NCBI RefSeq assembly: GCF_018861735.1
Contig: NZ_JAHLEB010000031.1
Coordinates: 1-57,700, forward strand
Length of the DNA: 57,700 nucleotides
Reading direction: 5' to 3'
Source: Clostridium lacusfryxellense
Lineage (GTDB): Bacteria; Bacillota; Clostridia; Clostridiales; Clostridiaceae
Shown: piece by piece, positions 28,743 through 38,341 of the stretch
How positions within the stretch are numbered: position 1 is the stretch's first letter
Layout of the letters: each line of letters starts with the position of its first letter
Made by a program: the position numbers and the translations under genes
The notes under the pieces: model-generated
What the model saw: the letters and a program-made list of their open reading frames with translations, nothing else
Told to the model about the DNA's origin: nothing
Database searches by the model: none

Positions 28743-29744
28743 TTATTTACCCATTGCTTCTTCTACTGCAACCGCAACTGCAACAGAAGCTCCAACCATA
28801 GGATTATTTCCCATACCTATTAATCCCATCATTTCAACATGAGCTGGAACTGATGAAGATCCTGCGAATTGTGCATCTGAATGCATTCTTCCCATTGTAT
28901 CTGTCATTCCGTATGATGCAGGACCTGCTCCCATATTATCTGGGTGAAGAGTTCTTCCTGTACCGCCACCTGATGCTACTGAGAAGAATTTCTTGCCTTG
29001 TTCTAGGCATTCTTTCTTATAAGTACCAGCAACTGGATGTTGGAATCTTGTTGGGTTTGTAGAATTTCCTGTAATAGAAACGTCTACTCCCTCAGAGTGC
29101 AATATTGAAACGCCTTCACGTACATCATCTGCTCCGTAACATCTTACTTTAGCTTTTTCTCCAGTAGAATAAGCTGTTTCTTTAACTACTGTTAATTCAC
29201 TAGTATAGTAATCAAATTTAGTTTGAACATAAGTGAATCCATTAATTCTTGAAATTATATAAGCGGCATCTTTTCCAAGACCGTTTAATATTACTTTTAG
29301 TGGTACCTTTCTTACTTTGTTTGCAGCTCTTGCAAGACCAATTGCTCCCTCAGCAGCAGCAAATGATTCATGTCCAGCTAGGAATGCAAAACATTTAGTT
29401 TCTTCTCTTAGTAGCATAGCTGCTAAGTTACCATGACCAACTCCAACTTTTCTATCATCAGCAACAGAACCAGGTATACAAAAAGATTGAAGACCTTCTC
29501 CTATGTATACTGCAGCATCAGCTGCCTTAGTACATCCTTCTTTAATTGCTATTGCTGCTCCAACTGCATATGCCCAGCAAGCATTTTCGAATGCTATTGG
29601 TTGAATTCCTTTAACTATTCCAAAAACGTCGATACCTTTTTCTTCACATATTGTTCTTGCTTCTTCTAGTGAATTTATTCCGTGTTTACTTAACACAGGT
29701 AATATTTGATCTATTCTTCTTTCAAAACTTTCAAATAAAGCCAT
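28743..29744 (-). CDS. GGGtGRT protein
   Basis: The 333-residue protein is named for SVASGGGTGRTLHPDNMGAG. It is conserved in anaerobes next to a NifU-like scaffold, as here, but its biochemical role is not established. Glycine-rich loops such as GVGHGNLAAMLL and the metal- or nucleotide-binding look of FAFLAGHESFAAAEGAIGLA suggest an enzyme or carrier for metal-cluster chemistry. AAGGAGG precedes the ATG. It lies 22 bases after the NifU-like gene and is in the same operon, ended by the terminator at 28651-28708. Confidence 0.85.
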   Translation of the reverse strand: MALFESFERRIDQILPVLSKHGINSLEEARTICEEKGIDVFGIVKGIQPIAFENACWAYAVGAAIAIKEGCTKAADAAVYIGEGLQSFCIPGSVADDRKVGVGHGNLAAMLLREETKCFAFLAGHESFAAAEGAIGLARAANKVRKVPLKVILNGLGKDAAYIISRINGFTYVQTKFDYYTSELTVVKETAYSTGEKAKVRCYGADDVREGVSILHSEGVDVSITGNSTNPTRFQHPVAGTYKKECLEQGKKFFSVASGGGTGRTLHPDNMGAGPASYGMTDTMGRMHSDAQFAGSSSVPAHVEMMGLIGMGNNPMVGASVAVAVAVEEAMGK

Positions 29745-29766
29745 TTAATTATTCCTCCTTTTTATA

Positions 29767-30459
29767 TTATTTATGTCTTGGGTCGATTACTGTTGTTGCT
29801 TCTGCAAATCTACCATAAGTTCCAGTAGCTTTTTCCATAGCTTCATTAGCATCCATACCCTTTTTTATGCTATCCATCATTTTTCCAAGTTGAACAAATT
29901 TGTAACCTATTATTTCGTTGTTTTCATCAAGTGCTATATTAGATACATAACCCTCAGCCATTTCTAAGTATCTTGGTCCCTTAGCAAGTGATCCGTACAT
30001 TGTTCCAACTTGACTTCTAAGGCCTTTTCCTAAATCTTCAAGTCCAGCGCCGATAGGTAGTCCACCTTCTGAGAATGCAGTTTGAGTTCTTCCGTATACT
30101 ATTTGAAGGAATAACTCTCTCATAGCTGTGTTTATTGCATCACAAACTAAATCTGTGTTTAATGCTTCTAGTATAGTTTTTCCTGGAAGTATTTCTGAAG
30201 CCATAGCTGCTGAGTGAGTACTACCTGAGCATCCTATTACCTCAACTAATGCTTCTTGTATTATTCCCTCTTTAACGTTTAATGTAAGTTTACAGGCACC
30301 TTGTTGAGGAGCACACCAACCAATTCCGTGTGTTAAACCTGAGATATCTTTAATTTCTTTACTTTGTACCCATTTTCCTTCTTCAGGAATTGGTGCTGAA
30401 CCATGATTAGGTCCTTTAGCAACACACATCATTTCTGAAACTTCTGTTGTATAAATCAT
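29767..30459 (-). CDS. NifU-like iron-sulfur cluster scaffold partner of GGGtGRT
   Basis: A 230-residue protein of the IscU/NifU N-terminal superfamily. Candidate cluster ligands are Cys in GIGWCAPQQGACKLTLNVKE and VIGCSGSTHSAAMASEILPG. It is larger than IscU and carries a C-terminal extension (YKFVQLGKMMDSIKKGMDAN). It would assemble or donate a metal cluster, presumably to or with the GGGtGRT protein encoded immediately downstream. GGAAGGAG precedes the ATG. A leader with two inverted repeats (30504-30532) precedes the operon. Confidence 0.8.
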   Translation of the reverse strand: MIYTTEVSEMMCVAKGPNHGSAPIPEEGKWVQSKEIKDISGLTHGIGWCAPQQGACKLTLNVKEGIIQEALVEVIGCSGSTHSAAMASEILPGKTILEALNTDLVCDAINTAMRELFLQIVYGRTQTAFSEGGLPIGAGLEDLGKGLRSQVGTMYGSLAKGPRYLEMAEGYVSNIALDENNEIIGYKFVQLGKMMDSIKKGMDANEAMEKATGTYGRFAEATTVIDPRHK

Positions 30460-30503
30460 AATATTATCTCCTTCCTTATGTAGATTGTAATTTGAGTTTT
30501 ATA

Positions 30504-30532
30504 TTTAGTGGGTACTAAAAAATCCCACTGGG
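30504..30532 (-). promoter_or_regulatory. Two inverted repeats before the NifU-like/GGGtGRT operon
   Basis: TTTAGT-GGGT-ACTAAA (30504-30519) and CCCA-C-TGGG (30524-30532) stand 45-75 bases upstream of the ATG. Both are GC-rich for this genome and share CCCAC/GTGGG. They could form an operator (for example for an Rrf2-type cluster sensor) or an attenuating RNA fold. No regulator is identified. Confidence 0.35.
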
Positions 30533-30746
30533 TCAATAATTGAAATACATCTTCAAATCTATTTTATCAAACATATGCAAACTTATCAATAGCAATATAA
30601 CTTAAAATAATCGTTTGTGTAAATGTTAAGATTAAAGCTTATTTAAATGTTACTAATAAAACATTACATATATCTATATTTTTGTTATACTATTCATAAA
30701 GTTACACAAACTAAATCTATAATAAACCAACGAGGAGATTAATATA

Positions 30747-31391
30747 ATGAAAGATTTTGCATTTATATCTGATTTTGATGGTACTCTTACAAAAAAAGAT
30801 TTTTATAAAATATTGTCTGAAACATATTATAAAGAAGAACTTGTGCCTATTTTTAATTCATGGAAAAATGGAGAAATACAAGATATAGAATATTTAGGTT
30901 ATATTTTTAGTAATGTTCATAGAAGTGAATCTGAGCTTCTTGAGGATGTTTTAAGTATATCCTTTGACCCTCACGCTAAAACTTTTATTGATCAGGTTAA
31001 AGCTGCCGGTGGAGATTTTATTATTATTAGTGCAGGAAGCACTTATTACATAGATAAGGTACTTGAAGAGAATAATATACAAGGAGTTGATGTTTACTCA
31101 AATAAGGGTGTTTTTAAAGATAATGGAATTCATCTTGATTTAGATGAACATAATGAATTTTATTCAAATCTTTCTGGCATAGATAAATTAATTGTAGTTG
31201 AAAAGCTAAAAGTTAATTATAAAAAAATATTCTATGCTGGAGATAGTGGTCCGGACCTTAAACCTGCTTTAGTGTCAGATGTGGTTTTTGCCAAAGATAA
31301 ATTAATAGCTCTTCTTAAAGAAGCAAAAAAAGATTTTATACAATTCGAAGACTTTTCAGAACTTTGGGATAAAGTAAAAACATACTTATAA
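30747..31391 (+). CDS. HAD-IB phosphatase, MtnX-like
   Basis: The 214-residue protein has motif I SDFDGTLT (nucleophile D9, acid D11), motif II in FIIISAGSTYYIDKVLEENN and motif III YAGDSGPDLKPALVSDVVFA. These features place it with MtnX (2-hydroxy-3-keto-5-methylthiopentenyl-1-phosphate phosphatase of methionine salvage) and related phosphatases. No other methionine-salvage gene is near, so a different small phosphate ester is possible. GAGGAG precedes the ATG. It is one of few plus-strand genes. Confidence 0.8.
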   Translation: MKDFAFISDFDGTLTKKDFYKILSETYYKEELVPIFNSWKNGEIQDIEYLGYIFSNVHRSESELLEDVLSISFDPHAKTFIDQVKAAGGDFIIISAGSTYYIDKVLEENNIQGVDVYSNKGVFKDNGIHLDLDEHNEFYSNLSGIDKLIVVEKLKVNYKKIFYAGDSGPDLKPALVSDVVFAKDKLIALLKEAKKDFIQFEDFSELWDKVKTYL

Positions 31392-31404
31392 TTAATAGTT
31401 ATCA

Positions 31405-31446
31405 AAACAAACAGCCATAAGATGTTTTTATGGCTGTTTGTTTATT
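31405..31446. terminator. Bidirectional terminator
   Basis: A 16-bp perfect stem (31405-31420 with 31428-31443, CAAACAGCCATAA type) with a T-rich 3' side lies between the convergent HAD and LRR genes. It overlaps the last codons of the latter. Confidence 0.85.
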
Positions 31447-32920
31447 TTTCATCTTCATGTTTAAAATCTTCAACTTTTATTCCCGAAATATCTTGCGTTA
31501 TCGTTATGGTTTCTATTCCATATGGTGGGTTATGAGGTCCGACAAATGTTACAACTCTTATCTTAAGCTTATAATCCCCATCTACCTGTTGAATGCTTAA
31601 AATCCCTTCATTCATGTATAATCTATATTCACCATAATATTGTTTTATAGCAGATTCAATATACGGTGATAGAGTGCTCAAAGTATATTTTTCATTAAGT
31701 TTATCCATGAAAACATATTTTGGCAATGGATTTCCAGAAAATTCGATGTTTGTTAAAGTTAATTCAGGTAACTCTCTTAATGAACTTATATCATTTATTT
31801 TATTATGTGAAATATCTAATGATTTTAACTTATATAATAATCTTAGTGGTTTTACATCAACTATTTTATTATTTCCTAAATTTAAAGAATTCAATTTCTT
31901 AAGTAGGCTTAAATCCTCTATAGTAGAAATTTCATTATATGCTACTCTTATACTTTCTAAATTTATTGCAGAACCTAACCCTTTAAGACTATTTATTTTA
32001 TTATTATCCAAACTCAGAGTTTTCAAATTTATAAGTTTTCCTAATCCTTTAATATTAATAATTTCATTATTTGATAATTCCAAATTTATTAGATTTGTCA
32101 GTGCTTTTAACGGATAAACATCTTTTATTTTATTTCCATACAAATATAAATCATTTAACTTTGTTAATTTACTTAATGGGCTAATATCAATAATTTTGTT
32201 TTCATCTAGTTCTAATATTTTTAATTTTGTTAGGCCTTTTAAGGAATCCACGTTTGTTATCTTATTCATTCCTAGTGATAGTTTAGTCAAATTCACCAAA
32301 GGTCTTAGGGGTTTAATGTCCTCTATTTTATTTAGATATAAATCGAGGTCAACTAAATTGATTAACCCACTTAAAGGATTCAAATCTGTTAGATTATTAT
32401 AATATAAACTTAATATTTTTAAATTTATAAGATTTTTTAATGCACTTATATTGCTTATCTTGTTACTTTGCAAATTTAATTCTTGTAAATCTATTAAATT
32501 GCTTAGAATGCTAATATTCTCAATTTGGTTATATCCTAAATTTAAATTCACTATATTAGTTAATGAACTCAAAGGACTTATGTCACTGATTTTATTGAAT
32601 GCTAAATCTAATTTTTTAAGATTCGTTAAATACTGGATTCCATCCAAAGAAGAAATATACTTATGATTTAACGTTAGTTCTACTATATTACCTAAATCAC
32701 CTTTTGTAATGTCACCTTTAGGTTTATTTAATTTTTTTCTTATTCCTATTTCTAGATTATTATCTTTAAATTTAATTACACTTATGTCTTGTTGGCTAGT
32801 GTTATAACTTTGATTACCTCTTACATCTGATGTTATATCTTTTCCAAAGACTTCTCTATACGGACAAAAGATAATAAAAGAAAATAGTATTATTGCTTTT
32901 AATATATAATTTTTATTCAA
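31442..32920 (-). CDS. Secreted leucine-rich-repeat protein (internalin-like)
   Basis: The 492-residue protein has a signal peptide (about 1-26) and a short linker. About fifteen 22-residue repeats follow from residue 85 to 390, of the bacterial type LxxLxxLxLxxNxIxDIxPLxx (for example LKILSLYYNNLTDLNPLSGL). The C-terminal 75 residues (SPYIESAIKQYYGEYRLYMN and VVTFVGPHNPPYGIETITIT) look like the DUF3888 group as I recall it. No LPxTG or membrane anchor is present, so it is released. The start is a TTG six bases after AGGAGGG. It may bind host, spore or cell-wall ligands; the specific role is unknown. Confidence 0.8.
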   Translation of the reverse strand: MNKNYILKAIILFSFIIFCPYREVFGKDITSDVRGNQSYNTSQQDISVIKFKDNNLEIGIRKKLNKPKGDITKGDLGNIVELTLNHKYISSLDGIQYLTNLKKLDLAFNKISDISPLSSLTNIVNLNLGYNQIENISILSNLIDLQELNLQSNKISNISALKNLINLKILSLYYNNLTDLNPLSGLINLVDLDLYLNKIEDIKPLRPLVNLTKLSLGMNKITNVDSLKGLTKLKILELDENKIIDISPLSKLTKLNDLYLYGNKIKDVYPLKALTNLINLELSNNEIINIKGLGKLINLKTLSLDNNKINSLKGLGSAINLESIRVAYNEISTIEDLSLLKKLNSLNLGNNKIVDVKPLRLLYKLKSLDISHNKINDISSLRELPELTLTNIEFSGNPLPKYVFMDKLNEKYTLSTLSPYIESAIKQYYGEYRLYMNEGILSIQQVDGDYKLKIRVVTFVGPHNPPYGIETITITQDISGIKVEDFKHEDEK

Positions 32921-33031
32921 ATATATCCCTCCTACGATTACAGCAAACTTATACTATATCTTTTGCTTAATCTATCAAATTAATGCTTGTAGGAAGGATT
33001 TTTTATTAATTTCTTTATAATCTATATTTAT

Positions 33032-33994
33032 TTAAAATTTAGTTCTAAATTTCTCAACAACTTCCCTAGAAGGTATTGCATTTATTGCACCCTTTCGTGT
33101 TGTTGTTAGTGCTGCAACTGCATTTGAAAAAGATAATATTTCTTTCATATTTTCATTAGTAATACAGCTAATGCCGTGATTACTTGTTGATATCTTATAA
33201 ATAAATGATCCAATAAAAGCATCACCTGCACCTGTAGTATCCACAACACTCACACTATATCCTGGAACTCTCATCACCTGATTATTATAATAAGCACTAA
33301 CTCCATTATGCCCTCTGGTAATAATAAGTATTTTTATTTTGAAGGATAAAAGCCATTCAATTGCTAATGCTTCATCCTTTTCTCCAGTAATAAACTCAAT
33401 TTCATCTTCACTAATTTTTAATATGTCTGCGTATTCAATAAAATCACAAATTACCTTCTTATATTCATTATGATCTTTCCATAATGGCAATCTGATATTT
33501 GGATCAAATGATATTATACCACCTACCTCTTTTACAGCTTTAATAGCTGCAATATGAGCTTTTCTAACTGGAGCATCAATAAGGCTTACCGAACAAAAAT
33601 GAAGAATATCACCTAAGTTAAACCACTTACTATTTATCTCTTTTTCATCCAAAAGCATATCAGCGCTAGGACTACGGTAAAAGGAAAAATCTCTATCTCC
33701 ATTTTCACTTAGTGAAACAAATGCAAGAGCAGTATTTGCCTTATCCGTTCTTTGAATATAACCAGTATTAACTCCCACATTTCGCAAAACATCTACAAGA
33801 AAGTCACCAAAAGCATCTCGTCCTAATTTACCGATAAAGTAACTTTGTGCGCCTAGTATTGCAGCACAAGCCGCAACATTGGCAGGAGCACCTCCTGCAG
33901 CCTTTTCAAATGAGACAACATCTTTAAGTCCAACCCCCTTTTGCTCAGGGATAAAATCAATCAATGCTTCTCCTATAGTAAATATATTGGACAT
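33032..33994 (-). CDS. PfkB-family fructokinase
   Basis: It phosphorylates fructose released by the GH32 enzyme encoded just upstream. The 320-residue protein has the N-terminal FEKAAGGAPANVAACAAILG sugar-site motif. Near the C-terminus it has the PfkB signature VSVVDTTGAGDAFIGSFIYK, with the catalytic Asp in GAGD. The gap to the GH32 gene is 21 bases and GGGGTGGAG precedes the ATG. It is the last gene of the fructoside locus. Confidence 0.9.
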   Translation of the reverse strand: MSNIFTIGEALIDFIPEQKGVGLKDVVSFEKAAGGAPANVAACAAILGAQSYFIGKLGRDAFGDFLVDVLRNVGVNTGYIQRTDKANTALAFVSLSENGDRDFSFYRSPSADMLLDEKEINSKWFNLGDILHFCSVSLIDAPVRKAHIAAIKAVKEVGGIISFDPNIRLPLWKDHNEYKKVICDFIEYADILKISEDEIEFITGEKDEALAIEWLLSFKIKILIITRGHNGVSAYYNNQVMRVPGYSVSVVDTTGAGDAFIGSFIYKISTSNHGISCITNENMKEILSFSNAVAALTTTRKGAINAIPSREVVEKFRTKF

Positions 33995-34015
33995 ATCTCC
34001 ACCCCTTTTCTTAAA

Positions 34016-35503
34016 TTAAATCAGGCTAATTCTTTTTATATCGAATTCTCTAATTTCTATCTTATTATCACAGAATATTTTCACCATATTAAAATCTTCT
34101 GTTGGAAAAATAATCTCGGTCATTACTCTTTCCCCATTATTAAAAAACACTTCTACTGAAGATTTATCTATAAATATTTCCATATCCAAGCTTTCCAGAT
34201 TTCTATTTGTTTTTGCCTTGTGAAGTTTAGCAAATCCTGATTTGAAACTATTTTCTCCAGAGTTGCTTCTATCAACATAAAAATATGTATCTAACTTATT
34301 GTAGCCAATTTTAACATGTTCACCTTTACTATTTCCTATCTCTATTCCAACATCCTTTATATCACAAATATCCATTTTAACTTTTATTCTACTAGATGAT
34401 AATTCTTCCCCCACATTAATATTACTATTAATGCTAGCATCGTCTATTGTAGCAATTGCTGCTCCTATTATTTGTTTCAAAGCGAATGCAGGCTTACTGG
34501 TAATTGAAATTTCACCTTCAATGTTTTTAAGTTCAAGTTCTCTTGGAATAGTCATTGCACCTCTCCAATTATTAGTTGGTACCTTATCTGCATAATCCCA
34601 ATTACTCATCCATCCAATAGCTATTGCTTTATTTTCTACATTGGACCATGTAACTCCAGCATAGTTATCAGTCCCATAATCAATCCATTTTTCATCCTTT
34701 TGACTACTTATATAAGTCATTTGACCATCTACATCCTTAAATTCACCTACAAAATACTGGGTTGCTGAACCTCCATTTGGACCACCAGGATTGATACTAA
34801 CTAATAAAACCCATTTTTTATTGGTTTGATCATTATCTACAGATAGTTCAATAAAGTCAGGACATTCCCAAACACCACCATGAGATCCTACCCCTTGTCC
34901 AAACTCACTGTCTTTTGTCCAATCTTTTAAATTGCAGGATGACCAAAATTCTATATGATCTTTTACTGCTAGCGACATAATCCATTTTTGACTATCTTTA
35001 TGCCATATTACTTTTGGATCTCTAAAATCATCTGGAATGCTATCCCACTCCTCATTTTTAATAATTGGATTTTCTATATATTTTATCCATGTTCTTCCTC
35101 TATCTATGCTATATGCCATACTCTGCTGCTGCCTTGGCTTAGTACTAGTATAGAATGCTACCAAAGTATTTACCCCAAAACCAGCGCAATTATTTTTATC
35201 AACCACTGCACTTCCAGAAAATATCATCCCTAACCCATCGTTATCTGGAACTATCGCTTTCGCACATTCTTCCCATTGAACAAGGTCAGTTGAAATTGCA
35301 TGCCCCCAGGACATATCACTAAAAATTATATCATTACTATCATGCTGATAGCATAAATGATACTCACCATCGTAATATACCATTCCATTTGGATCATTCA
35401 TCCAATTTTTCTTTGGCGTGTAATGATACACTGGGCGATATTTTTCTATTGATGTTATTTCTTGTTTTTTCATATTTTGTTCTTTGTTTGCAACTAAAAT
35501 CAT
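34016..35503 (-). CDS. sacA: GH32 sucrose(-6-phosphate) hydrolase
   Basis: The 495-residue beta-fructofuranosidase has NWMNDPNGMVYYDGEYHLCY (nucleophile D37), FRDPKVIWHKDS (transition-state stabiliser) and WECPDFIELS (acid/base Glu), followed by the C-terminal beta-sandwich. It has no signal peptide, so it acts in the cytosol. Imported by an ABC system rather than a PTS, the sugar would arrive unphosphorylated, so sucrose or short fructans are likelier substrates than sucrose-6-phosphate. The first ATG (after AGGGG) is used; an internal ATG ten codons on has no ribosome site. Confidence 0.9.
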   Translation of the reverse strand: MILVANKEQNMKKQEITSIEKYRPVYHYTPKKNWMNDPNGMVYYDGEYHLCYQHDSNDIIFSDMSWGHAISTDLVQWEECAKAIVPDNDGLGMIFSGSAVVDKNNCAGFGVNTLVAFYTSTKPRQQQSMAYSIDRGRTWIKYIENPIIKNEEWDSIPDDFRDPKVIWHKDSQKWIMSLAVKDHIEFWSSCNLKDWTKDSEFGQGVGSHGGVWECPDFIELSVDNDQTNKKWVLLVSINPGGPNGGSATQYFVGEFKDVDGQMTYISSQKDEKWIDYGTDNYAGVTWSNVENKAIAIGWMSNWDYADKVPTNNWRGAMTIPRELELKNIEGEISITSKPAFALKQIIGAAIATIDDASINSNINVGEELSSSRIKVKMDICDIKDVGIEIGNSKGEHVKIGYNKLDTYFYVDRSNSGENSFKSGFAKLHKAKTNRNLESLDMEIFIDKSSVEVFFNNGERVMTEIIFPTEDFNMVKIFCDNKIEIREFDIKRISLI

Positions 35504-35578
35504 GTCGACGCCCCTAATTATTTATTTTTCTCACTGCAATAAAAATTTTATATATTTAATATGCTTTTATACCTTTAA

Positions 35579-35626
35579 AAAACGGGTAAGTATATTTTAA
35601 AAGAAATTTATATACTTACTCGTTTT
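35579..35626 (-). terminator. Terminator between binding-protein gene and GH32 gene
   Basis: A 17-bp stem (35579-35595 with 35610-35626) with one mismatch and six T on the minus strand sits 30 bases after the binding-protein stop. It probably lowers expression of the enzyme genes relative to the importer, or separates two units. Confidence 0.65.
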
Positions 35627-35655
35627 TAGTTTAAATAGATATATCTATAACATTT

Positions 35656-37284
35656 TTATTTTTTGTAAACTACATCATAATATTTCTGCTTTATTGCAAT
35701 TAGCTTAGAAAGACCATTTTTCTCTAATTCTTTTAGATAATTATCCCATTGGCTTTCAGCTCCGCCTTTTAATATCCATTCAGCTTTCATTCTTTCTGAA
35801 TACGTTTTTACAGCTGTTTCAAGTTGTGTTAATTGAGTTTGGTCTTCTTCACTCATGAACACTGGAGGATAATTATTAGTAGCTTTCATTGCTGGTACAT
35901 ATGTCTTATGCAAAATATCTAGTCTCCAAGCTGCATCATCTGGCATTGTAGTAAATTTACCATAATATTCATTCAATATAGCTAAAGGCCCACCTGTATT
36001 TGTCATTGATCTTAGTCCAACAGGTGTATTAGTTCCAAGTGGTAAGTGTTTTAAAGTTTTCTCACTTGTAAGTTTAAAAATATTGCCTTGCTTTGTGTCC
36101 CCATAAGTACCCCAATTATTTTGAACTGATTGAACTGTTTCATAACACTTATCAGCCCACTTAGCTGTTAACTCGATATTCTGATTTGAACTTGAAAATA
36201 CCATTCTACCTTTATCAAAACCGATACCATTAGTTCGGGCTACATTTACTGTTCCATCTGGTCCTTTTAATGGAGGCATAGCAACATAGTCTTCATTATT
36301 TCCTGAAATATTTGCTTTATCCCAAGTAAAATATAATCCATAACGATTATTTTTACCTTTTGCAGCATAAGTATTATAATCTTGAGTAAATGCTTCTTTA
36401 TCTATTAACCCTTGTTTTTGTAACTTGTTAAGCCATTGTACTCCAGTCTTATATCCATCCTGAGCTAATGTATAAACTACCTTTCCATCTTCTGTAACTA
36501 CATAATGATCATAGTTATCACCTAATCCAAATGATCCTAGGAGCATTGAACAGTCTTCACCACCACCGTTAACCCTAAAAGACATTGGAATTACATCAGT
36601 CTTGACCTCTAGTTTCATATTTTTAAAAGCAATAAGTACTTTTTCTAATTCATCTGTAGTTGTTGGCATTTTAAGTCCTAATTCATCTAACCACTTCTTA
36701 TTAATCCATGGTATATCATCTAGAGCTTGAATTGCTTCTTTTCCTGTTCCAAGTTCCTCAATCCACGGCAATGAATAGATATGTCCATCTGGAGCTGTTA
36801 TTATTTTTTTATAGTCTGGATGTGAATCAAGTATTTTTTTTAGGTTTGGCATATACTGATTGATTGTATCTTCAAGTGGAACAATTATTCCTTGTTTACC
36901 ATACCTCAAAAGGTCATAATCAGACATTCCAGCATCAAAAATAGCATCTGGAAGGTCTCCACTAGCAATATCTAAATTTTTCTTTTCAGCAAATTGGTCA
37001 TTAGTATAATTTGTCCAATCAATGTGAACATTAGTATCCTTCTCAAACCTCTGGAAAATTAATTTGTCGTTAGGATTTTTCGGAGCAAGTGGGGAACTCT
37101 GAGTAATAAATTTTAAATTCTCCTTTTTTTCTAAAGGAAACTTCACATCTTTAAGTCCATAATTCGCTGATGAATTTATTCCTTTTGCTTTGGTATCAGA
37201 ACCTGATGAATTTTTACTACCACACCCTGTAGATAATACACTTACAATTAATAAAATACTTACTAATGCTCTGGTCTTTTTCAT
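35656..37284 (-). CDS. ABC sugar-binding lipoprotein (CUT1)
   Basis: The 542-residue extracellular solute-binding protein has a signal peptide ending VLSTGC, with the lipidated Cys at residue 21. It resembles the LplA/YtcQ group that works with the two permease types encoded just upstream. It captures the oligosaccharide outside the cell, inferred to be sucrose or a fructan from the GH32 neighbour. The ATG at 37282-37284 behind GGGGG is chosen; the longer frame adds residues before the signal peptide. Confidence 0.85.
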   Translation of the reverse strand: MKKTRALVSILLIVSVLSTGCGSKNSSGSDTKAKGINSSANYGLKDVKFPLEKKENLKFITQSSPLAPKNPNDKLIFQRFEKDTNVHIDWTNYTNDQFAEKKNLDIASGDLPDAIFDAGMSDYDLLRYGKQGIIVPLEDTINQYMPNLKKILDSHPDYKKIITAPDGHIYSLPWIEELGTGKEAIQALDDIPWINKKWLDELGLKMPTTTDELEKVLIAFKNMKLEVKTDVIPMSFRVNGGGEDCSMLLGSFGLGDNYDHYVVTEDGKVVYTLAQDGYKTGVQWLNKLQKQGLIDKEAFTQDYNTYAAKGKNNRYGLYFTWDKANISGNNEDYVAMPPLKGPDGTVNVARTNGIGFDKGRMVFSSSNQNIELTAKWADKCYETVQSVQNNWGTYGDTKQGNIFKLTSEKTLKHLPLGTNTPVGLRSMTNTGGPLAILNEYYGKFTTMPDDAAWRLDILHKTYVPAMKATNNYPPVFMSEEDQTQLTQLETAVKTYSERMKAEWILKGGAESQWDNYLKELEKNGLSKLIAIKQKYYDVVYKK

Positions 37285-37429
37285 TTTAAAACCCCCTAAA
37301 ATTAATATCATTGTTTTACAATTATTGATTTTGCTAATTTAAAAATCATTAGCTTTTATAAAAACTTCTCTTGCTTCACTCTAAGTACAAAAATTACAAA
37401 AGAAGTTATTAACATATAAAATCCTGCTG

Positions 37430-38317
37430 TTATCCCTTAATAGATCCCACCAAAACTCCTTTTTCAAAATATTTTTGAAAGAAAGGATACATTAACATTA
37501 ATGGTAAACTTGAAATCACAATACATGCATATTTTACTAGTTCAGATATCTGCTGCCTTTGGGCTGTATCTTGCGCAGTATCTGATATCATTCCAGGGTT
37601 CGGCTGCATCTGAACTAGAATTGATCTAAGTATAATTTGTAATGGTTGTAGAGTTGCACTTTTTAGGTACATCATTGCATCGAAAAACGAGTTCCATTGG
37701 GCAACAAATTGCCACAAAGCTAGCACTGCTATTATAGGTTTGCAAAGAGGTAATAATATTTTGAAAAAATACTGTATATCAGAAGAACCGTCAACTATAG
37801 CTGCCTCTCTTAACTCCTTTGGTATTCCTTGAAAATAAGTCCTACAAAGTATAATATTCCATACATTAACAGCACCTGGTAACACAATTGACCACATAGT
37901 ATCCAACATATTTAGATTTTTAACTAGAAGATAAGTTGGTATAAGTCCTCCGCCGAAAAACATTGTAAAAACAAAGATCGACATAATGAACTTTTTACCT
38001 ACAAATCCAGCTCTTGATAGTGGGTAAGCAACCAATAAGGTCACAACAACTGAAATAAAAGCAAATAAAACTGAATAAACCAATGAGTTTTTGAAACCTA
38101 GCAAAAGTGATCCATCTTTAAGCACACGTTTATAACCATCAAGCATCCATTTAGTCGGATTTAAACTTATTCCATTATTAACTAGTGAGGTTGGCTCTGT
38201 GACAGATGCTATTATTACATATATTAAAGGTATCAAAACAGCAATAACCAGTATGCCTAGCAGTATATTACTTGAAATCAATATAAATATGTCTAATTTT
38301 GATTGTTTTTTAAACAT
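37430..38317 (-). CDS. ABC sugar permease (CUT1, YtcP-like)
   Basis: The 295-residue protein has six membrane helices and the EAA loop KELREAAIVDGSSDIQYFFK, where the shared ATPase docks. It is the second permease subunit. GGAGGAGAG precedes the ATG and the gap to the first permease is 24 bases. No ATP-binding subunit is encoded in the locus, so a shared MsmX/MsmK-type ATPase elsewhere is required (known for CUT1 systems in Firmicutes). Confidence 0.9.
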   Translation of the reverse strand: MFKKQSKLDIFILISSNILLGILVIAVLIPLIYVIIASVTEPTSLVNNGISLNPTKWMLDGYKRVLKDGSLLLGFKNSLVYSVLFAFISVVVTLLVAYPLSRAGFVGKKFIMSIFVFTMFFGGGLIPTYLLVKNLNMLDTMWSIVLPGAVNVWNIILCRTYFQGIPKELREAAIVDGSSDIQYFFKILLPLCKPIIAVLALWQFVAQWNSFFDAMMYLKSATLQPLQIILRSILVQMQPNPGMISDTAQDTAQRQQISELVKYACIVISSLPLMLMYPFFQKYFEKGVLVGSIKG

Positions 38318-38341
38318 TTCTCTCCTCCAATACTTTTGTCA

